64,000 bases of DNA from Eubacterium sp. AF22-8LB (GCF_003458715.1 NZ_QRVI01000009.1:16290-80289); one strand, 5' to 3'. Shown: positions 33,663-43,133, counted from the stretch's first letter. The notes: generated by a model from the letters alone, not told the origin. Numbers and translations are program-made.

Positions 33663-35573
33663 TTAAATTTCCTCCACTTGTTTTGTCCATAGATTTCTTG
33701 ATGCATCACTTGGCATTCTCCAATCACCTCTAGGTGAGAAACAAATAGATCCAACCTTAACACCATCTGGCATACAGTTTCTTTTGAATTGTTGCGTAAA
33801 GAAACGATTATAGAATGTTGAGATGGCCTTTTTTATTGTTTCTTTTTCTACATCTTTGAATGCAACACAAGCTAAATCATAGATTTTCTTTGGTTCATCA
33901 TGATATCTTAACATTTGATATAAGAAGAAATCATGAAGATCATAAGATCCTAATACCTCTTCTGTTTTTTGTGCAATTTTGCCATTTTTATCAGGTGGTA
34001 AAAGCTCCGGTGATACAGGTGTGTCACAAATATCCATCAATACATCATGTAGTACTTCATCTTTTAGTGCAACACTTTCAACGATATAGCGAACTAATGT
34101 TTTAGGAACACTCGCATTTACGGCATACATGCTCATGTGATCCCCATTGTATGTGCACCAACCTAATGCGAGTTCACTCAAATCTCCGGTACCCACAACA
34201 ATTGCATTGTAGGCATTGCTTAAGTCCATAAGAATTTGTGTTCTTTCACGAGCCTGTGAGTTTTCATACGTAATATTATGAATCTCAGGATTATGGTGAA
34301 TATCTTTAAAATGCTGATTTACACCATCCACAATTGAAATTTCTTCACTAGAAACATGTAATAGATCCATTAAGATTTGTGCATTGGATTTTGTACGTTT
34401 TGTCGTTCCAAAGCCTGGCATTGTGATCGCATGAATTCCTTTAGCGTCATAGTTGTTGATTTTAAAGGCTTCATGACATACAAGTAAAGCAAGAGTCGAA
34501 TCCAATCCACCACTAATTCCAATTACAACATCTTGACAATGAATTTTTGAAAGGCGGGTTGCCAATCCTTGTGCTTGAATATGTAAGATTTCTAAGCAGC
34601 GGGCAATACGTTCTTCTTGATTGTTTGGTACAAATGGATAGGCATCAATAAATCGATTGAATTCAATTTCATCAATTGGTTTTGATGCGAATTCTACAGT
34701 TGTATAGTTTACATGGAAAATATCTTGCATACTTGTCTTATAGTGTAGACGATCATGGTTTAAATGGTCTAAATCAATTTGACCATAAATGATTTTATCT
34801 GTTTTTGTTTCACTTAAAATAGCTCCATTTTCACAAATTAAATTGTGTCCAGAGAAAACTAAATCACTAGAACTTTCTGTAGGACCAGCACTGGCATATA
34901 CATAGCCTGCATAACATTTAGCACTTTGATCTTTGACTAGATTTTTTCTATAGTTGGCCTTTGAAATGATTTCATTCGAAGCACTTAAATTACACAATAC
35001 ATTAGCTCCAGCCAGAGCATGGGTTGAACTTACTGGAATGGTTACCCAAAGATCTTCACAAATTTCAATGCCTAAGGTAGCTGATGTAGTTGTATCTTTA
35101 AATACAATGTGATTCGATACAGGAACTTTTTTATCTTTAAATGTAAATGTAGTATCTTCTTTAAGTTCATTTGCGCTTGAAAACCATCTTGTCTCATAGA
35201 ATTCATTATAGCTAGGAATATATGTTTTAACTTGAATACCTAAAATATCATGATTGAAGCAGATGGCAGCACAGTTATAAAGCTTATTATCAATTTCTAA
35301 AGGTAAGCCTAAAACTGTAACTAGGTTTTCGGGTAGTTCTTCTACAATTTCAAATAGGACTTGTTTTGTCTTGTTCAATAAGCTGTGTTCATAAAATAGA
35401 TCCTGACATGTATAACCGGTAATACATAGTTCTGGAAATACTACAAGTTGTGTATCTTTATCTAATTCTTGGATGCATTTTAAAATTTCTTCTTTATTAG
35501 CCTGTGGATCTCCAATATAAACTTCAGGAGTGCAGGCAGCCGTTTTATAATATGAATAACGATGCATGTTCAT
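33663..35573 (-). CDS. nadE: Glutamine-dependent NAD+ synthetase
   Basis: Makes NAD from deamido-NAD, ATP and glutamine-derived ammonia. The N-terminal nitrilase-type amidase (about 1-280) has VFPELCITGYTCQDLF (catalytic Glu region) and LGIEICEDLW (catalytic Cys). The C-terminal synthetase has the P-loop GISGGLDSTLALLV and GTGDLSELALGWCTYNGDH. Length 636 is typical of the two-domain enzyme. Confidence 0.95.
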   Translation of the reverse strand: MNMHRYSYYKTAACTPEVYIGDPQANKEEILKCIQELDKDTQLVVFPELCITGYTCQDLFYEHSLLNKTKQVLFEIVEELPENLVTVLGLPLEIDNKLYNCAAICFNHDILGIQVKTYIPSYNEFYETRWFSSANELKEDTTFTFKDKKVPVSNHIVFKDTTTSATLGIEICEDLWVTIPVSSTHALAGANVLCNLSASNEIISKANYRKNLVKDQSAKCYAGYVYASAGPTESSSDLVFSGHNLICENGAILSETKTDKIIYGQIDLDHLNHDRLHYKTSMQDIFHVNYTTVEFASKPIDEIEFNRFIDAYPFVPNNQEERIARCLEILHIQAQGLATRLSKIHCQDVVIGISGGLDSTLALLVCHEAFKINNYDAKGIHAITMPGFGTTKRTKSNAQILMDLLHVSSEEISIVDGVNQHFKDIHHNPEIHNITYENSQARERTQILMDLSNAYNAIVVGTGDLSELALGWCTYNGDHMSMYAVNASVPKTLVRYIVESVALKDEVLHDVLMDICDTPVSPELLPPDKNGKIAQKTEEVLGSYDLHDFFLYQMLRYHDEPKKIYDLACVAFKDVEKETIKKAISTFYNRFFTQQFKRNCMPDGVKVGSICFSPRGDWRMPSDASRNLWTKQVEEI

Positions 35574-35600
35574 ACCTCATTTCCAAAGAAGATTATACCA

Positions 35601-35630
35601 AAAAAAGACGTCCTTTTTAAGGACGTCTTT
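35601..35630 (-). terminator. Terminator after the hydrogenase gene
   Basis: Perfect 12-bp stem AAAGACGTCCTT/AAGGACGTCTTT with a TTT loop, T run on the minus strand. It lies between the hydrogenase stop and nadE. Confidence 0.9.
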
Positions 35631-35632
35631 GA

Positions 35633-37150
35633 TTAATGTTCACTTAAATCGTGAAGACGATCTCCGTATGCAGATTCATCTGCATCTTTCTTATCGTTTT
35701 CAGTAGCGTATTTTTTAACCAATGCGCTTGATTTATTGATTGGCTGCAAAGTACCTGCACCGGCAACACATCCACCAGGACATGCCATACCTTCAAGTAG
35801 GTATCCATTTAATCTTCCGGCTTTAGCCATCATTAACATTGTCTTACAGTTCTTTAATCCTTCAGCAGCCTGAACCTTAACCTCGGTTCCAGGATGTTGT
35901 TTTAGAATTAAATCTTTAACGGCTTTGGCAACACCACCACTTACTGCAAATCCACGACCAGCATTTGTTCCTTCTGTCATTGGATCTGAAGTTGTGATTT
36001 GATCTAATTGAATACCTTTCGCATTAAACATACCCATAACTTCTTCAAAAGTTAATACGAAGTCAATATCACTACGTACGGATTTACGGCTAGCCTCTAA
36101 TTTTTTAGCTGCACAAGGACCGATGAATACGACTTTTGCGTTTGGTTTTTCTTTTTTGATTAAACGACCTGTCAATACCATTGGAGTAAGTGCCATTGAA
36201 ATGTATGGTGCAAAGTCAGGGAAGTTTTTCTTCGCCATAACTGACCATGCTGGGCAGCAGCTAGTAGCCATGAATGGTTGTTTTTCTGGAACTTTATCTA
36301 AGAAGTCTTCAGCTTCTTCGATTGTACATAAGTCAGCACCAATCGCAACTTCAACAACATCCGCAAAACCAACGGCTTTCAATGCATCTTTTACCTTATC
36401 TGGAGTTACAGTTGGACCAAATTGACCAACGAAAGCAGGCGCAATGGCTGCAATTACTTCATAACCTTCTTTCATGGCATAAATTGTTTGGAAAATTTGT
36501 CCTTTATCAACAATAGCACCAAATGGACAGTTAACTAGACACATTCCACAGCTTACACATTTATCGTAATCGATTTCTGCTTTTCCATCTTCATCTGATT
36601 TGATTGCGTCCATTCCACAGCTTGCAGCACAAGGACGTTCTAATTTTGTGATTGCGTGATATGGACATGCATCCATACAACGTCCACATTTAATACATTT
36701 TTCTTGGTCAATGCAGCTTTTTCCATTCACAATATGGATAGCGTCTTTTGGACACACTTCTGTACATTGGTGAGATAAACATCCCTGACAAGCATTTGTT
36801 ACGAAAACTTTCTTTTCTGGACAAGCGTTACATGCGAATTTAATAATATTGATAAGAGGGTCATCATAATATTTTTTCGCAATTGTACTTTCTTCAATAC
36901 CATCTGAAACATTTGTGTATTCAGTGATGTCACGAACAGGCAATCCCATTCCTAAACGTAATCTTTCACCTACAATTGCACGTTCCAAGAATATGCTTTC
37001 ACGATATTTAGCTTTTGTACCTGGTAAAATTTCGTATGGGATTTCTTCCATACGTTTAGAATAATCTGTATTGTCATCGTATGCCATTGAAGCGATGGCA
37101 GTAAAGACCTGACGACGAAGGTCAGTTACCGAGTTATAAATTCCTCTCAT
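35633..37150 (-). CDS. Monomeric [FeFe] hydrogenase, group B-like
   Basis: Binds an H-cluster and iron-sulfur clusters for hydrogen metabolism. The N-terminal half holds Cys-rich ferredoxin motifs: CNACPEKKVF, CLSHQCTEVCP, CIKCGRCMDACP and CVSCGMCLVNCP. The H-cluster domain has L1 as TSCCPAW (about residue 300), L2 as FIGPCAAKKLEASRKS and L3 as EGMACPGGCVAGAG (about 453-466). L1 with PAW rather than PGW and L2 with GPC rather than MPC fit group B enzymes of anaerobic Firmicutes. Length 505. No maturases (hydE/F/G) or partner subunits lie nearby. Confidence 0.88.
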   Translation of the reverse strand: MRGIYNSVTDLRRQVFTAIASMAYDDNTDYSKRMEEIPYEILPGTKAKYRESIFLERAIVGERLRLGMGLPVRDITEYTNVSDGIEESTIAKKYYDDPLINIIKFACNACPEKKVFVTNACQGCLSHQCTEVCPKDAIHIVNGKSCIDQEKCIKCGRCMDACPYHAITKLERPCAASCGMDAIKSDEDGKAEIDYDKCVSCGMCLVNCPFGAIVDKGQIFQTIYAMKEGYEVIAAIAPAFVGQFGPTVTPDKVKDALKAVGFADVVEVAIGADLCTIEEAEDFLDKVPEKQPFMATSCCPAWSVMAKKNFPDFAPYISMALTPMVLTGRLIKKEKPNAKVVFIGPCAAKKLEASRKSVRSDIDFVLTFEEVMGMFNAKGIQLDQITTSDPMTEGTNAGRGFAVSGGVAKAVKDLILKQHPGTEVKVQAAEGLKNCKTMLMMAKAGRLNGYLLEGMACPGGCVAGAGTLQPINKSSALVKKYATENDKKDADESAYGDRLHDLSEH

Positions 37151-37287
37151 ATTTCCTCCTAATTCTTTTCCTCAACATAGACTCAATAACATTATATAGT
37201 AAAAAGAGTCTTTGTGAAAGTTTTAATTAGTATAAAATGTTATTATTTTTTTCTAATAGTGATATAATACCGAGCGGGGTGAATTGT

Positions 37288-37929
37288 TTGAAGAAAATTG
37301 TATGGGACTGGAATGGAACTTTGTTGGATGATGTTGATTTATGTTTCTCTTGTATCAATCGACTTTTAGTCAATCATGATTTAAAACCATTAGATACATT
37401 AGATCAATATCGCGAAGTATTTACTTTTCCAATTGAAGATTATTATAGGACAGTAGGTTTTGATTTTGATCAAATTCCTTTTTCCATATTAGCTCACGAA
37501 TATATGGAAGATTATCAAGAAAAAAGCTATGCCTGTAATTTGCATGCAGACGTGTTAAGTGTTGTCGCAAAGGCAAAAGAATTAGGCTTTTCGCAAACTG
37601 TATTATCTGCCAGCAAAATGGATTATCTTCTAAAGCAAATGGAAACCTTACATGTAAATGGGTTGTTTGATTCCATTTATGGAATTAATGATATTTACGC
37701 AAAAAGTAAGGTGGAGCTTGCACATGCGTTTAAACAAACTTGTAGCCTGGATGATGAAATTTATTTTGTAGGAGATAGCGTTCATGACTTCGAAGTCGCA
37801 AAAAGTATTGATGCCAAATGTATCTTGGTCACAACGGGGCATCAAAATCGTAAGACTTTAGAAAGTGTTAATGTACCTGTTATGGACAGTTTAACAGAAA
37901 GTTTGGATTTAATTTATGAAAGAGATTAA
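37288..37929 (+). CDS. HAD-superfamily phosphatase, phosphoglycolate phosphatase-like
   Basis: HAD motif I is VWDWNGTLLDDVDL, with the catalytic Asp in DWNGT. Motif II Ser is in TVLSASKMDYL, and motif III/IV is FVGDSVHDFEVAKSI. Start is best read as TTG 37288 (MKKIVWDWNG), with GGGGTG upstream; the longer open frame to 37237 is unlikely. Length 213. It overlaps the next gene by 14 nt. The substrate is unknown. Confidence 0.85.
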   Translation: MKKIVWDWNGTLLDDVDLCFSCINRLLVNHDLKPLDTLDQYREVFTFPIEDYYRTVGFDFDQIPFSILAHEYMEDYQEKSYACNLHADVLSVVAKAKELGFSQTVLSASKMDYLLKQMETLHVNGLFDSIYGINDIYAKSKVELAHAFKQTCSLDDEIYFVGDSVHDFEVAKSIDAKCILVTTGHQNRKTLESVNVPVMDSLTESLDLIYERD

Positions 37930-38803
37930 GATCAATTCGAATGATGCCAATCAGAGATTAGATAAATTTTTGATGAAGACATTTCCTAAATTAACTAAAT
38001 CAATGATGTATAAGGCGATTCGAAATAAAAAAATCAAGGTGAATCGCAAGCGCTGTATATTTGATCAAAAAATTCAGGAGAACGATATTATTTTGTTGTT
38101 TTTACCACCGGATGTTTTAGAAGAAAAAAGCGTTGAAAAAGAATATATATCCTCTGAATTGGATGTTGTTTATGAAGATGAAAATATCTTGATTGTAAAT
38201 AAACCCTATGGCTTATTGTCGCAAAGTGATCAAAGTCAAAATCAAGACTGTTTAGTCAATCGCATACAGGCATACTTAATGGAAAAGAATGAATATGATC
38301 CAAGAAAAGAACATTCTTTTGCTCCTAGTATCTGTCATAGACTGGATCGAAATACAACTGGTTTAGTCATAGCTGCAAAAAATGCGAATGCCTTAAGAAA
38401 AGTAAATGAAGCAATCGCGAATCGCAGTATTCAAAAAATGTATAGAGCATATGTGTCTGGGACTTTTAAACAAAAAGATTTTAGTATGTGCTATTACTTG
38501 CGAAAAGAAAACACGATTGCGAAGGTAAGCGATAGAAAAAGGGAAGGCTATCAAAAGGCATTAATGGATGTGCATGTTGAAACAGATGATGGCGAGAATT
38601 CAATATGTACAATTACACTTCATACAGGAAGATTTCATCAAATTCGTGCTCTAATGGGGCATATAGAGCATCCTTTGTTGGGTGACGTCAAATATGGATA
38701 TCGTGGAAAGAAGAAATCGATAAAATTGATGGCGTATCGATTGGAGTTTCATGATATAGATTTGCCACTTCAACAAATGGAGTTTGAAATTCCTAGAGCA
38801 TAG
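37916..38803 (+). CDS. RluA-family pseudouridine synthase (RluD-like)
   Basis: Isomerises uridine in rRNA or tRNA. An N-terminal S4-like domain (QRLDKFLMKTFPKLTKSMMY) precedes the catalytic domain. The catalytic motif is CHRLDRNTTGLVIAAKN (Asp in HRLD), and the C-terminal motif is LHTGRFHQIRALMGHIEHPL. Length 295. It is translationally coupled to the HAD gene. A second family member lies at 40503. Confidence 0.92.
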   Translation: MKEIKINSNDANQRLDKFLMKTFPKLTKSMMYKAIRNKKIKVNRKRCIFDQKIQENDIILLFLPPDVLEEKSVEKEYISSELDVVYEDENILIVNKPYGLLSQSDQSQNQDCLVNRIQAYLMEKNEYDPRKEHSFAPSICHRLDRNTTGLVIAAKNANALRKVNEAIANRSIQKMYRAYVSGTFKQKDFSMCYYLRKENTIAKVSDRKREGYQKALMDVHVETDDGENSICTITLHTGRFHQIRALMGHIEHPLLGDVKYGYRGKKKSIKLMAYRLEFHDIDLPLQQMEFEIPRA

Positions 38804-38812
38804 TGGGAGGAC

Positions 38813-40015
38813 ATGGATATGCAAGAATATCGATATTTATTGGATATTGCTTTAATTTTATTAATGACAAAAGCCTTTGGACTTTTTTCTCGTCGTTTAC
38901 GTATGCCATCTGTAGTAGGTGCATTGATTGCAGGTATTGTTTTAGGGCCTGCAGTATTAAATATAGTTGAGCCAAGCAAATTGATTGAATCTTTATCAGA
39001 GATTGGTGTTATTGTGTTGATGTTTGCGGCTGGTCTAGAGACAAGTATTACAGATTTAAAAAAAGCCGGATTTAAAGCATTTATTATTGCAACATTGGGC
39101 GTTTTAGTTCCGTTAGCAGTAGGTTATGTAGTAGGAGGATTCTATAATGTGGGTCCTGATGCATGGTTACATAATTTATTCTTAGGTGTTATTTTAACGG
39201 CAACAAGTGTAGGTATTACAGTAGAAACATTAAAAGAAATGGGATGTATGTCTACGGAAAGTGGAAATGCGATTTTAGCTGCAGCCGTTATTGATGATGT
39301 TTTAGGTATTGTTTGTTTGACATTGGTAACAGGTATGGCCGATAGTTCTGTCAATATTGGTGTTGTCATGTTTAAAATTTTATTATTCTTTGTGTTTGCG
39401 GTTGTTGTTGGTGTTATTTTACACAAACTATTTTCATGGTGGTTTGAACATGATTCACGTGGCGGACTACAGAGATATTCAATCGTATCTTTTGCGTTCG
39501 CATTGATTATGGCATTCTGTTCAGAAGCCTTCTTTGGCGTTGCTGATATTACAGGTAGCTTTGTGGCCGGATTGATTTTATCTGGTACAAAACAATGTGC
39601 TTATGTCACAAAACGTACTTCAACATTGTCTTATATGTTGATTACACCTGTATTTTTTGCGAGCATTGGATTGAAGCTTTCGCCAATCGTATGGAGTGCA
39701 AAACTAGTTGAATTAGTTATTGTATTATGTGTGATTGCTGTGTTGACAAAAATCATTGGTTGTGGATTGGGTGCTATTATTTGTAAATATACACCAACAC
39801 AGGCTATCCGTATCGGTTGTGGTATGATTAGTCGTGGTGAAGTTGCCTTGATTGTCGCAAATAAGGGAATGGCACTTGGCATTTTACCAGAAGTGTTTGT
39901 TACACCGGTTTTATTGTGTGTCGTATTTACTACGGTTATTACGCCGATTTTATTGAAGATTGTATATAAAAAGAAATCAAATGATGCAGATTTTGTAGAA
40001 ATTGCAAATTGTTAA
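38813..40015 (+). CDS. CPA2-family cation:proton antiporter
   Basis: About twelve membrane segments in 400 residues. Typical pieces are RRLRMPSVVGALIAGIVLGP near the N-terminus, GVIVLMFAAGLETSITDLKK, TATSVGITVETLKEMG and the paired acids in AAVIDDVLGIVCL. The end has RIGCGMISRGEVALIVANKG. No C-terminal TrkA-N domain is present, so it resembles short Na+/H+ antiporters rather than KefB. Ion specificity is not known. It is followed by a strong terminator. Confidence 0.9.
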   Translation: MDMQEYRYLLDIALILLMTKAFGLFSRRLRMPSVVGALIAGIVLGPAVLNIVEPSKLIESLSEIGVIVLMFAAGLETSITDLKKAGFKAFIIATLGVLVPLAVGYVVGGFYNVGPDAWLHNLFLGVILTATSVGITVETLKEMGCMSTESGNAILAAAVIDDVLGIVCLTLVTGMADSSVNIGVVMFKILLFFVFAVVVGVILHKLFSWWFEHDSRGGLQRYSIVSFAFALIMAFCSEAFFGVADITGSFVAGLILSGTKQCAYVTKRTSTLSYMLITPVFFASIGLKLSPIVWSAKLVELVIVLCVIAVLTKIIGCGLGAIICKYTPTQAIRIGCGMISRGEVALIVANKGMALGILPEVFVTPVLLCVVFTTVITPILLKIVYKKKSNDADFVEIANC

Positions 40016-40029
40016 TAATGTTTTCACAT

Positions 40030-40067
40030 AGAGTCTTTATACTATAATGTATGAAGACTCTTTTTTT
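40030..40067 (+). terminator. Strong terminator after the antiporter, overlapping the next start
   Basis: A 13-bp stem AGAGTCTTTATAC/GTATGAAGACTCT (one G-T pair), loop TATAAT, then seven Ts. The annotated ATG of the following gene (40051) lies inside its 3' arm. Confidence 0.88.
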
Positions 40068-40530
40068 AATGCTTATCATTACATTTTTAATCAAACCATT
40101 TCAACTATCGACTATTTATATAGTTTTATTTTTGTATTTCCTTGCCAAAAAAGATTATGAGACGATGTATATAGAAAGATATTGGATTTTTCCATCCGTT
40201 GGACTATTGATATTTGGATATAGCTATGTACCTATGTTTAATCGAATTTGTACATGTTTATTTTTCTTAATAGTAAGTGGAACTATAAAGTTTATAAAAC
40301 CAAACTGGATTGGAAGTGCGGATGTATGCTTTTTAGCTTTTTTTGGCTTTTATTTGGGTGTTGAACGGATGCTCATAGCTCTGTATATTAGTGTGTTTTT
40401 GGGTTTTCTATGGATTTTATATAGAAAAAAGCATATCCTTCCATATTTGTCATGTCTTTCCATTGGAGTATGGATTGCCTATATGAAGGGATATACCTTA
40501 TTTTATTTTCTTATGAATCTGTTTTCTTGA
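40051..40530 (+). CDS. Small A24-type (prepilin peptidase-like) membrane protein
   Basis: 159 residues, mostly membrane-spanning. Two conserved-type Asp residues are visible: LAKKDYETMYIERYWIFP resembles the first A24 motif (DxxxxxIPN), and NWIGSADVCFLAFFGFYLG resembles GxGD. The N-terminal methylase domain of classical prepilin peptidases is absent, and the GxGD motif reads GSAD, so activity is uncertain. No ribosome site precedes ATG 40051, which lies in a terminator stem; ATG 40069 is an alternative. Its 3' end overlaps the opposing gene by 28 nt. Confidence 0.6.
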   Translation: MKTLFLMLIITFLIKPFQLSTIYIVLFLYFLAKKDYETMYIERYWIFPSVGLLIFGYSYVPMFNRICTCLFFLIVSGTIKFIKPNWIGSADVCFLAFFGFYLGVERMLIALYISVFLGFLWILYRKKHILPYLSCLSIGVWIAYMKGYTLFYFLMNLFS

Positions 40531-41294
40531 GGACATGTGATATCTATATCATTAAATTGAATATGATGACTTTGAAGAAGTAGTCCTGTGTTATCGATTT
40601 TTTTTCCGCCATATAAAGTATCGTTCAAGATGGGATGCTTCAAGGAAGCACATTGAACACGGATTTGATGTTTTCTACCCGTTAGAATTGTGACTTGAAT
40701 TAATGAACAATCCTTATAATTTTTAAGTGTATTAAAGATTGAAATACTTTCTTTGCCATTGGGATGTATAATCATTTTTTTGGCATTGTGACGATCTCTT
40801 GCGATATAAGAAACGATTTTCTTATTTTTGTAGTTTGTCTTTCCATCAACAAGAGCAATATATTCCTTTTTAATTGTATGGTTTTGCATATTGTTGTCAC
40901 AATAAGCTTGAAAAAATGGGTGCTTACAAAATAAAACCAAGCCACTAGTTTCATAATCAATACGATGAATTGCTTGAGCTGGATATTTGTTGCCATGTAA
41001 TTGTAAATAACCATTGATTCGAGCCTGCAAAGTATCTTGGTTGTTTCCATCATCGTGTACTAATAAGAAGGGAGGTTTAAAGGCAACAATTAAAAAGCTA
41101 TTTTCGTATAAGATTTTTACGGGTTCATAATTGATTTCAACATTGTTTTCGGGATAGTTAAAATAAATCGTCTTTTTATTTTCATCGATCTTCAAATATT
41201 TTTTGTGCGCTTTTGAAATAAAAAAAGTCTCAAAAATTTCTTGAGAAGTTGTCTTATAGCGCATGTAGTTTTCGTTTAATTCTTTTATGAGCAT
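40503..41294 (-). CDS. RluA-family pseudouridine synthase, second copy
   Basis: 263 residues with catalytic motif IHRIDYETSGLVLFCKHP (Asp in HRID) and C-terminal ILTGRKHQIRVQCASLKHPI. There is no obvious N-terminal S4 domain. It differs clearly from the copy at 37916, so it is not a recent duplication. Its 5' end lies about 60 bp from the divergent superoxide reductase gene, and no clear ribosome site is seen. The target RNA is unknown. Confidence 0.9.
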   Translation of the reverse strand: MLIKELNENYMRYKTTSQEIFETFFISKAHKKYLKIDENKKTIYFNYPENNVEINYEPVKILYENSFLIVAFKPPFLLVHDDGNNQDTLQARINGYLQLHGNKYPAQAIHRIDYETSGLVLFCKHPFFQAYCDNNMQNHTIKKEYIALVDGKTNYKNKKIVSYIARDRHNAKKMIIHPNGKESISIFNTLKNYKDCSLIQVTILTGRKHQIRVQCASLKHPILNDTLYGGKKIDNTGLLLQSHHIQFNDIDITCPQENRFIRK

Positions 41295-41355
41295 ATCAAT
41301 AGAATATTTTAATGATGCGTGTCATAATGTCAATAGAAGAACAGGAGGAAACTGT

Positions 41356-41724
41356 ATGAAAATCTTTAAAAATTTAGAAACTGGTAGCGTTGTTGAAGGA
41401 TTGTTGATGGATGTAGTTCCTAGTGGGTATCGTGAGTTAAAAGCAGGTGAAGTGGATGCAGCACTTGAAAAGCATGTTCCCCAAGTAAGCGTAGAAGATA
41501 ATAAGCTTAAAGTTGTAGTGGGAAGTGTGGAGCATCCTATGTTAGAAGCTCACTATATCACAAATATCTGGGTGGAATATGCGGATGGAACTGTGGATCG
41601 TGCAGGTTTAGTGCCAGGTATGAAACCAGAATATGTTTTTGATCCAAAAGGACGAACTGGCAAGGTGACTGTATATGAGTATTGTAACTTGCATGGCTTG
41701 TGGAAAAATGAAATAGAATTGTAA
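41356..41724 (+). CDS. Superoxide reductase (desulfoferrodoxin/neelaredoxin type)
   Basis: Reduces superoxide to peroxide without making oxygen, a hallmark of anaerobes. Start ATG 41356 follows AGGAGG; the longer frame to 41287 is spurious. The iron centre ligands are visible: ALEKHVPQV, EHPMLEAHYI (two His) and the C-terminal YCNLHGLW (Cys and His). At 122 residues it lacks the N-terminal rubredoxin-like domain with four Cys. It is followed by its own terminator. Confidence 0.92.
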   Translation: MKIFKNLETGSVVEGLLMDVVPSGYRELKAGEVDAALEKHVPQVSVEDNKLKVVVGSVEHPMLEAHYITNIWVEYADGTVDRAGLVPGMKPEYVFDPKGRTGKVTVYEYCNLHGLWKNEIEL

Positions 41725-41755
41725 GCATTTTGCAAAAAAATGTGTAAATAATGTG

Positions 41756-41788
41756 ACAGATTGTTGAAATAAACAATCTGTTTTTTTA
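41756..41788 (+). terminator. Terminator after superoxide reductase
   Basis: Perfect 10-bp stem ACAGATTGTT/AACAATCTGT, then seven Ts. Confidence 0.9.
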
Positions 41789-41798
41789 TAATTAGAGT

Positions 41799-43019
41799 AT
41801 GTATAAAGAAAAACTTAAAGAGTCATTTAGAGTATATGACGAAATTGTATTGAAGTGTTTTTGTGGAATATTTATAGGTGCGATTGTCGCAATTTGTGAA
41901 GTGATTTTTGGAAAAGGCTTAGAATGGATTTTAAATTTTAGAGAGCACATGGGATGTATCATGCTCATAGGACTTCCTTTTGCGGGACTTGCCATAGTGT
42001 TTTTATTTGATCACTGGGGTAAAATTTCAAGAAAAGGAATGGGTCTTGTCTTTGAAGTGGATCAAGGCAAAAGTGACTGGATTCCACTTCGTATGGCACC
42101 ATTTATGGTTGCATCCACATGGATTACACACTTCTTTGGAGGTAGTGCCGGTAGAGAAGGTGTCGCTATGCAGATTGGTGCTACTGTTTCACACTATTTT
42201 GGAAAGTATTTTCGTTTTAAAAATAGTTCTGTAATATTTATGGTGGCAGGTATGGCAGCTGGTTTTGCAGGGCTATTTGGGACACCGATTACAGCTATAT
42301 TTTTTGCGTTGGAAGTATTGGTAGCTGGAACTTTAAAATATCGTGCAATGTCTTGTGCTATTCCAGCAAGCTTTACAGCGGCATATGTTTCTGGGTTATT
42401 TGGCTTACATAAAAGCACTTTTGAAATTGGTGCTCTGTATATAATGGATACAGAATTATCGATTAAACTATTGGTGCTTGGTATCTTATTTGGATTAATT
42501 GGTGGATTGTTTGCGTATGTTTTAAAGCATACGAAAGCTTTTGTGACAAACAAAATCACAAATCCATATAAACGTATTTTTATGATGGGTATCGTTGTAG
42601 CGATTTTATTGTTTGTATTTGGACGATGTCGTTATTCTGGTGTGGGTGAAAATTTAATTGTTGGATCTTTTACATCTGAAAGAATATATGGATATGATTG
42701 GATTTTAAAGTTTGTGTTAACTATTTTAACGCTATCTGCAGGCTTTCAAGGTGGGGAGGTTACACCCTTATTTGCGATTGGATCCTCACTTGGGGTTATA
42801 ATTGCGCCTGTATTTGGACTTGATCCATTATTTGTTGCTGCTTTGGGGTATGCGAGTGTATTTGGAGCTGCAACAAATACGTTTTTAGCTCCTATTGCGA
42901 TTGGCATGGAGGTGTTTGGATATCAATATTTTCCATTCTTCTTTATTGTATGTGCAGTGTCATACATTATGAATCAAAATGAATCGATTTATGCTTTACA
43001 AAGACAAGTCAGAGAATGA
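41799..43019 (+). CDS. CLC-family anion/proton antiporter, fluoride (CLC-F)-like
   Basis: 406 residues with about ten or more membrane helices. The CLC motif reads GGSAGREGVAMQIGA (gating Glu in GREG). The usual GSGIP is replaced by RKGMGLVF, and the third motif is GFQGGEVTPLF. Met in the first motif is the known mark of the fluoride-exporting CLC-F subgroup. No fluoride riboswitch was seen in the 75-nt upstream gap. A chloride exchanger is the alternative. Confidence 0.82.
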   Translation: MYKEKLKESFRVYDEIVLKCFCGIFIGAIVAICEVIFGKGLEWILNFREHMGCIMLIGLPFAGLAIVFLFDHWGKISRKGMGLVFEVDQGKSDWIPLRMAPFMVASTWITHFFGGSAGREGVAMQIGATVSHYFGKYFRFKNSSVIFMVAGMAAGFAGLFGTPITAIFFALEVLVAGTLKYRAMSCAIPASFTAAYVSGLFGLHKSTFEIGALYIMDTELSIKLLVLGILFGLIGGLFAYVLKHTKAFVTNKITNPYKRIFMMGIVVAILLFVFGRCRYSGVGENLIVGSFTSERIYGYDWILKFVLTILTLSAGFQGGEVTPLFAIGSSLGVIIAPVFGLDPLFVAALGYASVFGAATNTFLAPIAIGMEVFGYQYFPFFFIVCAVSYIMNQNESIYALQRQVRE

Positions 43020-43031
43020 TTGTCTTTTTTT
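43002..43031 (+). terminator. Terminator overlapping the CLC gene end
   Basis: Short stem AGACAA/TTGTCT followed by a T run. Confidence 0.55.
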
Positions 43032-43133
43032 ATACAGTTTTGAAAACGCATACAAATATTGGGAAATAAGTAGATTTTTATTCAAAAAGTGCTATACTTT
43101 AGTTATATAAAGAGTATTATTAGGAGGATGATT

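Noticed and set aside
39451..39465. CACGTG core in the antiporter gene as parS
   Set aside because: Only the core matches; the flanks do not.
41725..41798. Fluoride riboswitch ahead of the CLC gene
   Set aside because: The gap is mainly the superoxide reductase terminator; no riboswitch core is recognisable.
43089..43133. Extended GlgC start at GTG
   Set aside because: It would put the AGGAGG site inside the gene; ATG 43134 is correctly spaced.
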